Below, one piece after another: positions 17,405 to 24,926 of a stretch of 64,000 nucleotides of DNA (position 1 is the first letter of the stretch; the number at the start of each line of letters is the position of its first letter). Made by a program: the position numbers and the translations under genes. Source of the DNA: Fimbriimonadaceae bacterium. Its GTDB lineage: Bacteria; Armatimonadota; Fimbriimonadia; Fimbriimonadales; Fimbriimonadaceae. The stretch covers positions 124,001 through 188,000 of the forward strand of contig JAHCHO010000001.1 of NCBI GenBank assembly GCA_026129685.1, read 5' to 3'. The notes under the pieces were generated by a model that did not search any database, was not told the origin of the DNA, and was given only the letters and a program-made list of their open reading frames with translations.

Positions 17405-18604
17405 ATGAGTTTCTCGACCATTCCGGAAGCCTTGGCCGATCTCAGGGCGGGCCGGATGATCGTCGTCGTGGACGATCCCGACCGGGAGAACGAGGGAGAT
17501 CTCGTCGTCGCGGGCGAGGCGTGCACCCCCGAAATCATGAACTTCATGATCGTTCACGGGCGCGGGGTCCCGTTCATCCCTACGACCGCCGAGCGCCTGA
17601 TCGAGCTTGGGATCCCGATGATGACCAAGCAGAACACGGCAAGGCACGGGACCGCCATGGCGGAAACGGTGGATGCCATCGTTGGCGCCACCACCGGAGT
17701 CTCGGCCTTCGACCGGGCGCGAACCGTCGAGGTGTTCTGCGATCCTCTCGCCCGTCCGGAGCATCTTGCTCGACCCGGCCACATTATCCCCTTGCGAGCC
17801 GAGAAGGGCGGTGTGTTGCGCCGGGCCGGCCACACCGAGGCCATCGTGGACCTCTGCGAGCTTGCCGGGTTCATGCCCGTCGGCGTCGGTTGCGAGATTC
17901 TTGCCGACGACGGGACAATGCTCCGGATACCCAAACTGCTTGATTTCGCCGATCAGCACGGCCTTCGCATCGTGACGATCGCCGATCTGATCGCCTATCG
18001 CCGAAAGACCGAAAAGTTGGTCCGCCAGATTGCCGGGCCCATCCACTTCCCGACGCGGTACGGCGAGTTCTCGCTCTACGCCTACGAGCCTTCCGTGGAG
18101 CCGACGCCCTACATCGCGATCGTCAAGGGCGATGTCTGCACCGAGGACCCCGTGCTGGTGCGGGTGCATTCGAGTTGCCTGACGGGCGACCTGATGGGTT
18201 CCTTACGCTGCGATTGTGGCGATCAGTTGGCGATGGCGCTCGAAGCCATCGAGCGGGCGGGTCGTGGGGTCGTGCTCTACGTCGCCCAAGAGGGACGCGG
18301 CATCGGCATCCTCAACAAGCTGCGAGCTTACGAACTGCAAGATCAGGGACTCGATACCGTCGAGGCCAACCAGGCGCTCGGCTTCAAAGCCGATCTTCGA
18401 GATTACGGCCTTGGCGCCCAGGTGCTGGCGGACCTGGGGCTGCGCCGCCTGCGTCTGATGACGAACAACCCGGCGAAGGTCGCCGGTCTCACGGGCTACG
18501 GGCTCGAGATCGTCGAACACGTTCCGCTCGTAGCCGCTCCGAGCAAGGAGCGCCGCCGCTACCTGGAGACGAAGCGGGACAAGATGGGCCACCGTCTGCC
18601 GTGA
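17405..18604 (+). CDS. ribBA: bifunctional DHBP synthase / GTP cyclohydrolase II
   Basis: This 399-residue fusion begins riboflavin synthesis. Residues 1-200 are RibB: DDPDRENEGDLV holds the metal and substrate acidic residues, HGTAMAETVDA and GHTEAIVDL complete the site. Residues 205-399 are RibA: the zinc triad is in CLTGDLMGSLRCDCG and the catalytic region in AQEGRGIGI. RibB makes 3,4-dihydroxy-2-butanone 4-phosphate from ribulose 5-phosphate, and RibA opens GTP. No other rib gene is adjacent. The HGRG segment is followed by VPFIPTTAER, where most RibB proteins read LICVPMTAER, a mild deviation. The gene is preceded by a leaderless-type promoter. Confidence 0.96.
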   Translation: MSFSTIPEALADLRAGRMIVVVDDPDRENEGDLVVAGEACTPEIMNFMIVHGRGVPFIPTTAERLIELGIPMMTKQNTARHGTAMAETVDAIVGATTGVSAFDRARTVEVFCDPLARPEHLARPGHIIPLRAEKGGVLRRAGHTEAIVDLCELAGFMPVGVGCEILADDGTMLRIPKLLDFADQHGLRIVTIADLIAYRRKTEKLVRQIAGPIHFPTRYGEFSLYAYEPSVEPTPYIAIVKGDVCTEDPVLVRVHSSCLTGDLMGSLRCDCGDQLAMALEAIERAGRGVVLYVAQEGRGIGILNKLRAYELQDQGLDTVEANQALGFKADLRDYGLGAQVLADLGLRRLRLMTNNPAKVAGLTGYGLEIVEHVPLVAAPSKERRRYLETKRDKMGHRLP

Positions 18605-18678
18605 ACGACCAGGGAGGACCGGCGACGGGCCCGGGCGCTGTGCTAAAATGGTCTTTCGCTACCCGGTAGCGGAGGACA

Positions 18679-19104
18679 ATGAGCGAAACCCCTGACAAGT
18701 CGATGATGGACGACAAGGCGTCGACAGCCGCCGTCCTGCGTGAGAAAGAAGAGCCGAAGACCCGTGGCCGTCGGCGACGCAAGGTCAGCTATCTCACCAT
18801 CAACAAGATCGAGTACGTCGACTACAAGGACGTGCAGACCCTGCGCCGCTTCATCAACGATCGCGGCAAGATCATCCCCAGCCGGCAGTCGGGCAACACC
18901 GCCAAGCAACAGCGGATGATCGCTCGCTCGATCCGCCGAGCCCGGGAGTTGGCGTTGTTGCCGTTCGTGGTCCGCGAGCAGGTGGATCGTGGTGGCGGGC
19001 CGCGTCGCGAGCGCTACCAGGGCTATGACCGTCGCGAGCGAGCGCCGCAGCCGTCGCAGGCGCCTCAGGAAGCCCCCGCCGCGACCGAGTCTTCCGCCGA
19101 ATAG
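18679..19104 (+). CDS. rpsR: 30S ribosomal protein S18 with long N- and C-terminal extensions
   Basis: The 141-residue protein contains the S18 core around residues 35-105: KVSYLTINKIEYVDYKD, LRRFINDRGKIIPSR, then TAKQQRMIARSIRRAREL and LLPFV. S18 sits on the 30S platform next to S6. S18 proteins are usually 75-90 residues. Here about 33 acidic/basic residues precede the core, and a 35-residue Arg/Gln/Pro-rich tail (ending TESSAE) follows it. GGAGGA at 18671-18676 is the ribosome binding site, and TAAAAT at 18644-18649 may be the -10 box. Unlike the usual rpsF-ssb-rpsR cluster, it stands alone. A 21-bp hairpin follows. Confidence 0.95.
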   Translation: MSETPDKSMMDDKASTAAVLREKEEPKTRGRRRRKVSYLTINKIEYVDYKDVQTLRRFINDRGKIIPSRQSGNTAKQQRMIARSIRRARELALLPFVVREQVDRGGGPRRERYQGYDRRERAPQPSQAPQEAPAATESSAE

Positions 19105-19116
19105 TCTCAGCAAGGA

Positions 19117-19164
19117 CGTACGCCAGAACGGGTCGGCCCGAAAGCCGACCCGTTCTGGCGTACG
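19117..19164. terminator. bidirectional terminator between rpsR and the convergent gene
   Basis: A perfect 21-bp inverted repeat encloses the 6-nt loop CCGAAA. It fills the gap between the stop codons of rpsR and the minus-strand isomerase-like gene, so it can end transcription from both sides. No strong T run follows on either strand. Confidence 0.85.
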
Positions 19165-19170
19165 GGTCTT

Positions 19171-20040
19171 TCAGACGGTGCAGAGTTCGTAGGCGCGCGC
19201 CAGCGAGGCCATAGGGTCTTTTTTCGGGATGAACTCGTGGGCGAAGTAGCCGGTGAAGCCCGTTTCAGCGATCGCTTCCGCGATGCGGCGGTAGTTCAGC
19301 TCTTGCGTTTCGTCGATCTCGTTGCGACCCGGGTTGCCGCCCGTGTGGAAGTGGGCGAGCGACTCCTTGTTGCGTTGGATGGTGCGGATGACGTCGCCCT
19401 CCATGATCTGCATATGGTAGATGTCGTAGAGCAAGCGGAAGCGCGGAGACCCGACCTTCTGGACCAGTTCGACGCCCCACGGGGTGCGGTCGCACTGGTA
19501 GTCGCCGTGATCGACCCGGCTGTTCAGGAGTTCCATGATCACGGTGACGCCGAGCTTCTCGGCAAGGGGCGTGATCTGCCGAAGACCCTCGGCGCAGTTG
19601 GCGAGGCCCTCGGGGTCCGGTAGGCCACGGCGGTTGCCGGAGAACACGATCATCTGGGGAATCCCGGCGGCGGCGACGAGGGGAAGCAACCGTTCGGACT
19701 CTTTGATCAGCCGTTCGTGGTTCTCCTTTCGGTTCCAGCCTTCGGTGATGCCGCCGGGGCCGTTGGCGATGGCGCAGGTCAGCCCGTGCGCCTTGGTCGT
19801 CGCCCACTCGTTCTCGCTCAGAAGTTCGACCGACTTCAGGCCGATGCGGGCGGCGTTGGCGCAGAGGTCCTCGAGGCTCATGCCGCCGTAGCACCAACGG
19901 CAGACCGATTGGTTGAGACGGCCCTTGGGCGCGGGCACGGCGACCAGTTGGCCGCGCGACTGGGCCGTAAGCCCCACAGTAACGGCGGTCGCCGCCGCCA
20001 ATGCGATCGCTTCTCGACGGGATACGCGTTCGTTCGCCAT
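19171..20040 (-). CDS. hydroxypyruvate isomerase-like TIM barrel with Tat-type signal
   Basis: A 289-residue protein. Residues 1-32 resemble a twin-arginine signal (VSRREAIALAAATAVTVGL), so it may be exported folded. The rest is an AP-endonuclease-2/Hyi-like barrel: QSVCRWCYG on strand 1, the metal-site Glu in VIMELLNSRVDHGDYQ, YDIYHMQIMEGD, AHFHTGGNPGR and YFAHEFIP supply the usual Glu/Asp/His/Glu ligands. These are Hyi signatures. Known Hyi enzymes interconvert hydroxypyruvate and tartronate semialdehyde in the cytosol, so an exported form is unusual, though Tat-signal Hyi-like proteins occur in several environmental phyla. A -10 box is 6 nt before the ATG. Confidence 0.87.
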   Translation of the reverse strand: MANERVSRREAIALAAATAVTVGLTAQSRGQLVAVPAPKGRLNQSVCRWCYGGMSLEDLCANAARIGLKSVELLSENEWATTKAHGLTCAIANGPGGITEGWNRKENHERLIKESERLLPLVAAAGIPQMIVFSGNRRGLPDPEGLANCAEGLRQITPLAEKLGVTVIMELLNSRVDHGDYQCDRTPWGVELVQKVGSPRFRLLYDIYHMQIMEGDVIRTIQRNKESLAHFHTGGNPGRNEIDETQELNYRRIAEAIAETGFTGYFAHEFIPKKDPMASLARAYELCTV

Positions 20041-20046
20041 GTCGCG

Positions 20047-20052
20047 AGTCTA
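20047..20052 (-). promoter_or_regulatory. -10 box of the Hyi-like gene, leaderless
   Basis: On the minus strand TAGACT ends 6 nt before the ATG at 20040. It forms half of a compact divergent promoter pair only 64 bp wide, sharing the gap with the GNAT promoter. Confidence 0.5.
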
Positions 20053-20069
20053 GCCGACTCGGGAGGGTC

Positions 20070-20098
20070 TTGTCGCATCGTGGAGAACGTCGTATGAT
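20070..20098 (+). promoter_or_regulatory. promoter of the GNAT gene, leaderless
   Basis: The -35 TTGTCG (20070-20075) and the -10 TATGAT (20093-20098) are spaced by 17 bp. The -10 ends 6 nt before the ATG at 20105, so transcription should start at the start codon. Confidence 0.6.
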
Positions 20099-20104
20099 CT
20101 AGGC

Positions 20105-20593
20105 ATGAGGCCGACGATTGGCGTCGTTCCCTTGCGGGATCCGGCCCGGGCATGGGCCAACGACCTGTTGGCGCACCGATGGGGCGGGCCGCGGATCGAA
20201 CGGTTGGGAGAGCTGATCGACGCCTCCACCCTACCGGCCTTTGTGGCGTTGCTGGAGGACGAGCGCGTGGGGCTCGTCACCTATCAGATACGGCCGGACG
20301 AACTGGAGGTCGTGACCTTGGACAGCCTGGTGCCGGGATGCGGGATCGGGTCGGCGTTGTTGCACGCGGTCGAGGGGGTGGCCCGGTCGTCGGGTTCGCG
20401 GCGGGTGTTCCTCTACACGACGAACGACAACCTGCCCGCCATGCGGTTCTACCAGCGACGGGGCTACCGGTTCGTCCGGGTGTTCCACGACGCGATGACG
20501 AAGGCACGGGAACTCAAGGCCTCGATCCCGGCGATCGGCCTGCAGGGCATTCCGTTGCTCGACGAGATCGAGTTCGCCAAGTCGCTCGACTAG
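20105..20593 (+). CDS. GNAT family N-acetyltransferase
   Basis: A 162-residue acetyltransferase fold. The acetyl-CoA pyrophosphate loop is GCGIGSALL (consensus Q/RxxGxG/A), preceded by VVTLDSLVP on beta 4. NLPAMRFYQRRGYRFVRVF is the typical alpha 4-beta 7 segment. It should acetylate a small molecule or protein N-terminus in the cytosol; the target is not predictable. Its stop codon shares the palindrome CTAG (20590-20593) with the stop of convergent selD, so the two mRNAs overlap at their 3' ends. Confidence 0.92.
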   Translation: MRPTIGVVPLRDPARAWANDLLAHRWGGPRIERLGELIDASTLPAFVALLEDERVGLVTYQIRPDELEVVTLDSLVPGCGIGSALLHAVEGVARSSGSRRVFLYTTNDNLPAMRFYQRRGYRFVRVFHDAMTKARELKASIPAIGLQGIPLLDEIEFAKSLD

Positions 20594-21603
20594 CCGTTCG
20601 GCCCGGTCGTTCCGGACCGCACGACGATCCCCGGTTCCCCGGACACCACCCGGCCGATCCGCACCGAGCCTTCGATCGGGGTTGCCGAGAACAAGGCCAG
20701 CCCTCCGCTCGTCTGCGGGTCGAGCACCACGTCGCGCAACCACGGGGGCACGTCGTCGTCGAAGGCGAGGGCCTCGCCGAGGAACTCCTCGTTGCGCCCG
20801 GCGCCGCCGGTCATCATGCCCTCCGCGACCATGCGTTCGACTCCAGGCAAGACGGGGAGGCGACCCGCTTCCACCTCGATGCGGACTTTGGAGGCTCGCG
20901 CCACGTTGAACAGGTGGCCGGCCAGTCCGAAGCCGGTGATATCGGTGGCGCACCGAACGCCCGCTTCGAGGCCCTGGTCGGCCGCTTCGCGGTTGAGGGC
21001 GGACATCGCGGCGATCGCCGCCGACAGTTCGTCCTCGGAGCAGCGATCGAACTTGGCGGCGGTGGTGACGATGCCCGTCCCAAGCGGTTTGCTCAGGTAC
21101 ACCCCGTCGCCCGGTTGTGCGTTCGTGTTGGCGAACATCCGGGACGGGTTCACGATGCCGGTGACGCTCAGACCGAATTTCGGCTCGTTGTCCTCGACGC
21201 TGTGCCCGCCGACGACGACGGCGCCGGCCTCGGTGACCTTGTCGTAGCCTCCCCGCAGGACCGCGGCCCAGACTTCGGGGGGAGCGGCCGCCGGGTTGAA
21301 GCAGGCGATGTTCATCACGGTCAGGGGCCGGCCCCCCATGGCGTAGACGTCGCTCAGGGCGTTGGCGGCGGCGATCGCGCCGTAGGCGTAGGGGTCGTCC
21401 ACGATGGGGGTGAAGAAGTCCATCGTTTGAACCAGGGCTTCGGTTTCGTTCAGGCGAAAAACCCCGGCGTCGTCTCTGGTCTCAAAGCCGACGAGCAGGT
21501 TCGGATTGGCCGAACGGGGTATGGCGCGGAGAACCTCCGCAAGCTGGGTGGGTCCCAGTTTGCCGGCTCAACCCGCGCAGTGAACGAGGTGCGTCAGTCG
21601 CAT
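20590..21603 (-). CDS. selD: selenide, water dikinase; selenoprotein with in-frame UGA (Sec12)
   Basis: SelD makes selenophosphate from selenide and ATP. Conventional reading begins at MDFFTPIVDD (21423) and lacks the catalytic N-terminus. Reading upstream in the same frame across a UGA at 21568-21570 restores it: ATG at 21603, then HLVHCAG-U-AGKLGPTQLA, LLVGFETRDDAGVF, and TMDFFTPIVDD. Family motif is AGC/UxxK, so the UGA sits exactly at the catalytic Cys/Sec position and K15 is the essential lysine. Full length is 337 residues, normal for SelD. DVYAMGG and the DITGFGLAGH segment are also intact. A hairpin follows the UGA and a -10 box precedes the ATG by 7 nt. Implies that the cell has SelA, SelB and tRNA-Sec elsewhere. 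Confidence 0.93.
21526..21558 (-). promoter_or_regulatory. candidate bacterial SECIS element in selD
   Basis: Starting 27 nt after the UGA, the minus strand has a perfect 6-bp stem GCGGAG / CTCCGC with the loop GTT (21526-21540). The loop begins with G about 33 nt after the UGA, which fits the bacterial SECIS distance rule. A second small stem CTGGG / CCCAG (21544-21558) lies between it and the UGA and could stack below it. Confidence 0.65.
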
Positions 21604-21610
21604 CGGGAAG

Positions 21611-21616
21611 AGTGTA
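21611..21616 (-). promoter_or_regulatory. -10 box of selD, leaderless
   Basis: On the minus strand TACACT ends 7 nt before the ATG at 21603. This independently supports the extended selD start upstream of the UGA rather than the internal Met at 21423. Confidence 0.5.
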
Positions 21617-21662
21617 CCGGCGGGTCGGGGCGGGGGCCGGTGGGCAGCCCGTCCCGGCGGAT

Positions 21663-21717
21663 CCCGTCATTCCCGTCATTCCCTTGTGTCCCCCTTCCCG
21701 TCATTCCCGTCATTCCC
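21663..21717. repeat. CCCGTCATT short tandem repeat
   Basis: Two adjacent pairs of the 9-bp unit CCCGTCATT (21663-21680 and 21697-21714) are separated by 16 bp. The array lies at the 3' end of the AAA ATPase gene and supplies its stop codon (GAATGA on the minus strand). Its complement, GAATGACGGG, resembles GAATGACAGGG in the repeats on the other side of that gene. Confidence 0.85.
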
Positions 21718-22846
21718 AACTCCTCGTGCGCGCCCCTCGCACGCCCGGCCCCAAGGCCACGGTCACGGCCGGTTCAGGCCGGTCCAGTTCGCGCGTTCCC
21801 GATCCGTCCCGATCGGCAGGGAGGCGGTAGTGCGCGCAGCCGTTCCGGACGGCATGGCAGAGAACCCGTTCCTCCCGGTACAAGCGGGTGAGGCCGTTGC
21901 GGACGGTGCCGACGCGTGCGCCGATTCGGTCGGCGATCTCCTGGGCGGTGAGGGGACCCGAACGTCGGAGGCAGTCCACGATCTGGGCGGCGACGGTGTT
22001 TGGCCAGGTCGGCTGGGGCCGGCCGGGATCGAGACGGTGCACGCGTTCTTCAAGGTCCACCTGGTAGTCCAAGGGGCCAGTGCTGAAGAGGCGGACGCAC
22101 TGGTTGCCGTCGGGCCGACGGCTCCGGCAGTCGAGGGTGACCAAGCGTCCGGACTCGCGCCCGGACTCGTTCGCGAGGGTCGCGGGTTGGGCGGCCATCA
22201 CGATTCCCGTGGTGCAGACGGCCTCCAGTTGGGCGCTGCCCGCGATGCGGCCTCGTTGCCCGGCGCGAGCGCGGGACTGCTTGTGGTGAAGGACGAGGGT
22301 GGTGGCGGCGCGCGAAACCTCGCGGAGGTTCTGCATCACGCGCCGGGCGGCGGCGGGGCGTTCCAGGTTGCAGTTGGCGGCGGCCTGGAGGGGGTCCAGG
22401 ACGACGAGGCGGGCCTCGGTTTCGGCGATCCAGGTCGTGATCGCGCCGACGAACCGATCGTCGTCGATGGGGATGCGTTCGAAGCAGGAATAGAGGGGGA
22501 GGTGAGCCTGAGCGAGGGGCGAGGACCACAGGAGCCGGCATCGTTCGGCGAAGTCCTCTTCGTAGCATAGCCAGAGGACGGCGCCTTGGACGGTGGGCAT
22601 CCCGGCGAAGGGGGTTCCGGTGGCGACGGCAAGGGCGATGGCGCTGGCGAGGCAGGTTTTGCCCTCTTTGGGGTTCGCGCCGATCAGGACGAGTTCGCGG
22701 GTTTCGAGGAGGCCTTGGACCACCCACTCGCGGGAGGCGATGCAGGGGAGTTGGTCGAGGGGCAGGAAGAGGCGACCGACATAGGCCTGCCAGCGCTCGA
22801 CCCGCTCGTCGAGGGTCTCGCGTTCGTCGGGCGATTGTTGACGCAT
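21710..22846 (-). CDS. RecA-fold AAA ATPase (RepA-like) with C-terminal winged helix
   Basis: A 378-residue P-loop protein. Walker A is GANPKEGKT (about residue 76), Walker B is ARLVVLDPL (about 150), and LVLHHKQSRA resembles the sensor strand of the AAA_25/RepA hexameric helicase group. Residues 295-350 look like a winged helix-turn-helix (GPLTAQEIADRIGARVGTV). Proteins of this type come from plasmids, phages and integrated elements, where they unwind origins. The start at 22846 is chosen because AAAGGA precedes it on the minus strand; a TTG 33 nt upstream is possible. Short repeats lie on both sides, and no integrase or transposase is adjacent. It may be a relic of an integrated element. 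Confidence 0.8.
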   Translation of the reverse strand: MRQQSPDERETLDERVERWQAYVGRLFLPLDQLPCIASREWVVQGLLETRELVLIGANPKEGKTCLASAIALAVATGTPFAGMPTVQGAVLWLCYEEDFAERCRLLWSSPLAQAHLPLYSCFERIPIDDDRFVGAITTWIAETEARLVVLDPLQAAANCNLERPAAARRVMQNLREVSRAATTLVLHHKQSRARAGQRGRIAGSAQLEAVCTTGIVMAAQPATLANESGRESGRLVTLDCRSRRPDGNQCVRLFSTGPLDYQVDLEERVHRLDPGRPQPTWPNTVAAQIVDCLRRSGPLTAQEIADRIGARVGTVRNGLTRLYREERVLCHAVRNGCAHYRLPADRDGSGTRELDRPEPAVTVALGPGVRGARTRSWE

Positions 22847-22906
22847 CGTTCCTTTGGCGGAGGGGGAGCGGTTCGTCAACCGCTTTCGGGTCGAGCGGCG
22901 CTCGCG

Positions 22907-23032
22907 GGGGTTCTTCGCTTTGCTCCGTACGATGGGGCTTACCGGACGGGGTTCTTCGCTGCGCTCAGAGTGACAGGGTGGGGGTTGTCGGCCGGGATTC
23001 TTCGCTGCGCTCAGAATGACAGGGTGGGGGCG
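22907..23032. repeat. three imperfect copies of a GC-rich dispersed-type repeat
   Basis: The core TTCTTCGCTGCGCTCAGAAT occurs near 22952 (one mismatch) and near 22998, each followed by GACAGGGTGGGG. A weaker copy begins at 22911. Spacing is 41 and 46 bp. Spacers are short and unequal, so this is not a CRISPR. The elements fill the gap between metH and the AAA ATPase gene. Confidence 0.85.
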
Positions 23033-23036
23033 GCAC

Positions 23037-24704
23037 TCAGCGGATGTTGAAGTACTTCGCGTCCGGGTGGTGGACGATAATGGCGGAGGTGGACTGTTCG
23101 GGGACGAGCATGCACTCCTCGCTGAGTTCGACGCCGATGTCCTGCGGCTGGAGGAGGTCCATCAGCATGCGCTGGTCCTCGAGGTTGGGGCAGGCGGGGT
23201 AGCCGAAGGAGTAGCGGGCGCCGTGGTACTTGGCGGAGAAGAGGAGGCGCATCTGGTCCGGCTCCTGGTCGGCGATGCCCATCTCGAGGCGGATTTGGCG
23301 GTGCCAGTATTCGGCGAGGGCTTCGGCGGTTTCGACGCCCATGCCGTGGATGTAAAGGTAGTTCTGATAATCGCCGGCGGCGAACAGGCGTCGTTCGTGC
23401 TCGGAGACCTCGGAGCCGACGGTGACGATGTGGAATCCGACGACGTCCATCACGCCCGACTCGACGCTTCGAAAGAAGTCGGCGAGGCAGAGACGGCGGT
23501 CGGTGGACTGGCGGGGGAAGCGGAACCGGCAACGCTCGGTGCGGGCGTCCTCGTGGTAGGCGATCAGGTCGTTGCCCTCGCTCTGGCACCAGAAGTAGCC
23601 CCACTTCACGCGCGGTTTCAGGACGGAGGCGAGTTCGCGCTGCATCCGCTCGAAGACGGGACGCGCGTTCTCCTCGAGCCACGCGTCGAAGGCTTTGTTG
23701 TCCATCCCCTCTTGGCGGCGAAACTGCCACTGGCCTCGGAAGAGGGCGATGGGGTTGACGTACTTGTAGAGTTCGAAGACGTCGAACTTGGTGTGCCGAC
23801 GCGCGCCGTAGAACGGGAGGGCGGGGACGGGGGCGTCGGTTCGGACGTCGCTCTTGGCGCCGTCGAAGACGTAGAGGTCGGGGGGCGTGTCGCCGAGGCG
23901 GTGGCTCGTCGCGCGCGGGACGGCCGGTGGCTCTTCCTCGACCTGCGCGTCGTCGCCGCAGAGCTTGCCCATCAAGGCGAGTCCCTCGAAGGCGTCCTGA
24001 GCGTAGAAGACGCGCCCGTTGTACAAGGCGCGAAGGTCCTGCTCGACGTAGGCGCGGGTGAGGGCGGCGCCGCCGAGGATCACCGGGTAGTCGTGGAGTC
24101 CGCGCGCGTTCATTTCGAGCAGGTTGTCGCGCATAACGAGGGTGCTTTTGACGAGCAGACCGCTGAGGCCGATGACGCGGCAGTCGTGGGCCTTGGCCTG
24201 GTCGAGGATGGCGTTGATGGGTTGCTTGATGCCGATGTTGACGACGCGGTAGCCGTTGTTGGTGAGGATGATGTCGACGAGGTTCTTGCCGATGTCGTGG
24301 ACGTCGCCGGCGACGGTGGCGATGAGCATGGAGCCCTTCGCGTCGCCGTCTGACTTTTCCATGAACGGTTCGAGGTGGCGGACGCTCGCCTTCATCACCT
24401 CGGCGCTTTGGAGGACGAAAGGGAGCTGCATTTTGCCGGCGCCGAAGAGCTCGCCGACGGTCTTCATTCCGTCGAGGAGGACGTCGTTGATGATGGAGAG
24501 GGGGGACCGGGCGGCGCGGGCCTCGTCGAGGTCGGCCTCGAGGTTCTTCTTGATGCCGTCGACGATGTGCTTCTTGAGCCGCTCCTCGACGGAGAGTCCG
24601 GCGAAGGGGTCGGCGGCGGCGTCGGCGGCCTTGACGTTCTCGAACCGCGCCATCAGTTCGATGAGCGGGTCGTACTCGATTTCGCGGTTCGTTTCGTCGT
24701 TCAT
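23037..24704 (-). CDS. metH: methionine synthase, B12-binding and reactivation modules only
   Basis: The 555-residue protein equals the C-terminal half of cobalamin-dependent MetH. Residues 1-105 are the helical cap. Residues 110-240 bind cobalamin (GDVHDIGKN, with the axial His136, then GLSGLLVKS and VILGGAALT). Residues 300-555 are the AdoMet-binding activation domain (VNPIALFRGQWQ, YIHGMGVETAEALAEYWH, GARYSFGYPACPNLEDQ). The homocysteine and methyl-folate domains are absent, so a separate partner protein must supply them. The start is ATG 24704 (MNDETNREIEYDP), which precedes the cap domain. No cobalamin or SAM riboswitch was seen upstream. Confidence 0.93.
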   Translation of the reverse strand: MNDETNREIEYDPLIELMARFENVKAADAAADPFAGLSVEERLKKHIVDGIKKNLEADLDEARAARSPLSIINDVLLDGMKTVGELFGAGKMQLPFVLQSAEVMKASVRHLEPFMEKSDGDAKGSMLIATVAGDVHDIGKNLVDIILTNNGYRVVNIGIKQPINAILDQAKAHDCRVIGLSGLLVKSTLVMRDNLLEMNARGLHDYPVILGGAALTRAYVEQDLRALYNGRVFYAQDAFEGLALMGKLCGDDAQVEEEPPAVPRATSHRLGDTPPDLYVFDGAKSDVRTDAPVPALPFYGARRHTKFDVFELYKYVNPIALFRGQWQFRRQEGMDNKAFDAWLEENARPVFERMQRELASVLKPRVKWGYFWCQSEGNDLIAYHEDARTERCRFRFPRQSTDRRLCLADFFRSVESGVMDVVGFHIVTVGSEVSEHERRLFAAGDYQNYLYIHGMGVETAEALAEYWHRQIRLEMGIADQEPDQMRLLFSAKYHGARYSFGYPACPNLEDQRMLMDLLQPQDIGVELSEECMLVPEQSTSAIIVHHPDAKYFNIR

Positions 24705-24926
24705 TCCGGAGGACCGAGGGGACGATACCTGCCCTTCGGCGGCACGATTCTGCGGGGAGGGGCGGCGGCGAGCTGAACGCGCAGTGAATACGCGGTGAAT
24801 ACGTATGCGGATCGCCCTGGCGTGCCGATACCTAACGGTAACGACGAGGCGTCCGTTCACGGGAGCGCCTCGCGAGACGGGTGGCCAGCGTGGGCCTGCC
24901 CGCGACGGATTCCGGAATCGTGCGCT

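Noticed and set aside
21710-22570. A 294-codon plus-strand frame opposite the AAA ATPase
   Set aside because: It lacks any motif, while the minus strand has Walker A, Walker B and a winged helix in order.
21663-23032. Possible CRISPR array from the clustered repeats
   Set aside because: Repeats are 9 to 35 bp, imperfect, with unequal spacers of a few bases to 25 bp, and there are no cas genes.
24705-24926. Possible cobalamin or SAM riboswitch upstream of metH
   Set aside because: No B12-box (GCCACTG) and no SAM-box pattern on the minus strand; a -10-like TATCGT only 18 nt from the ATG leaves no room for a riboswitch.
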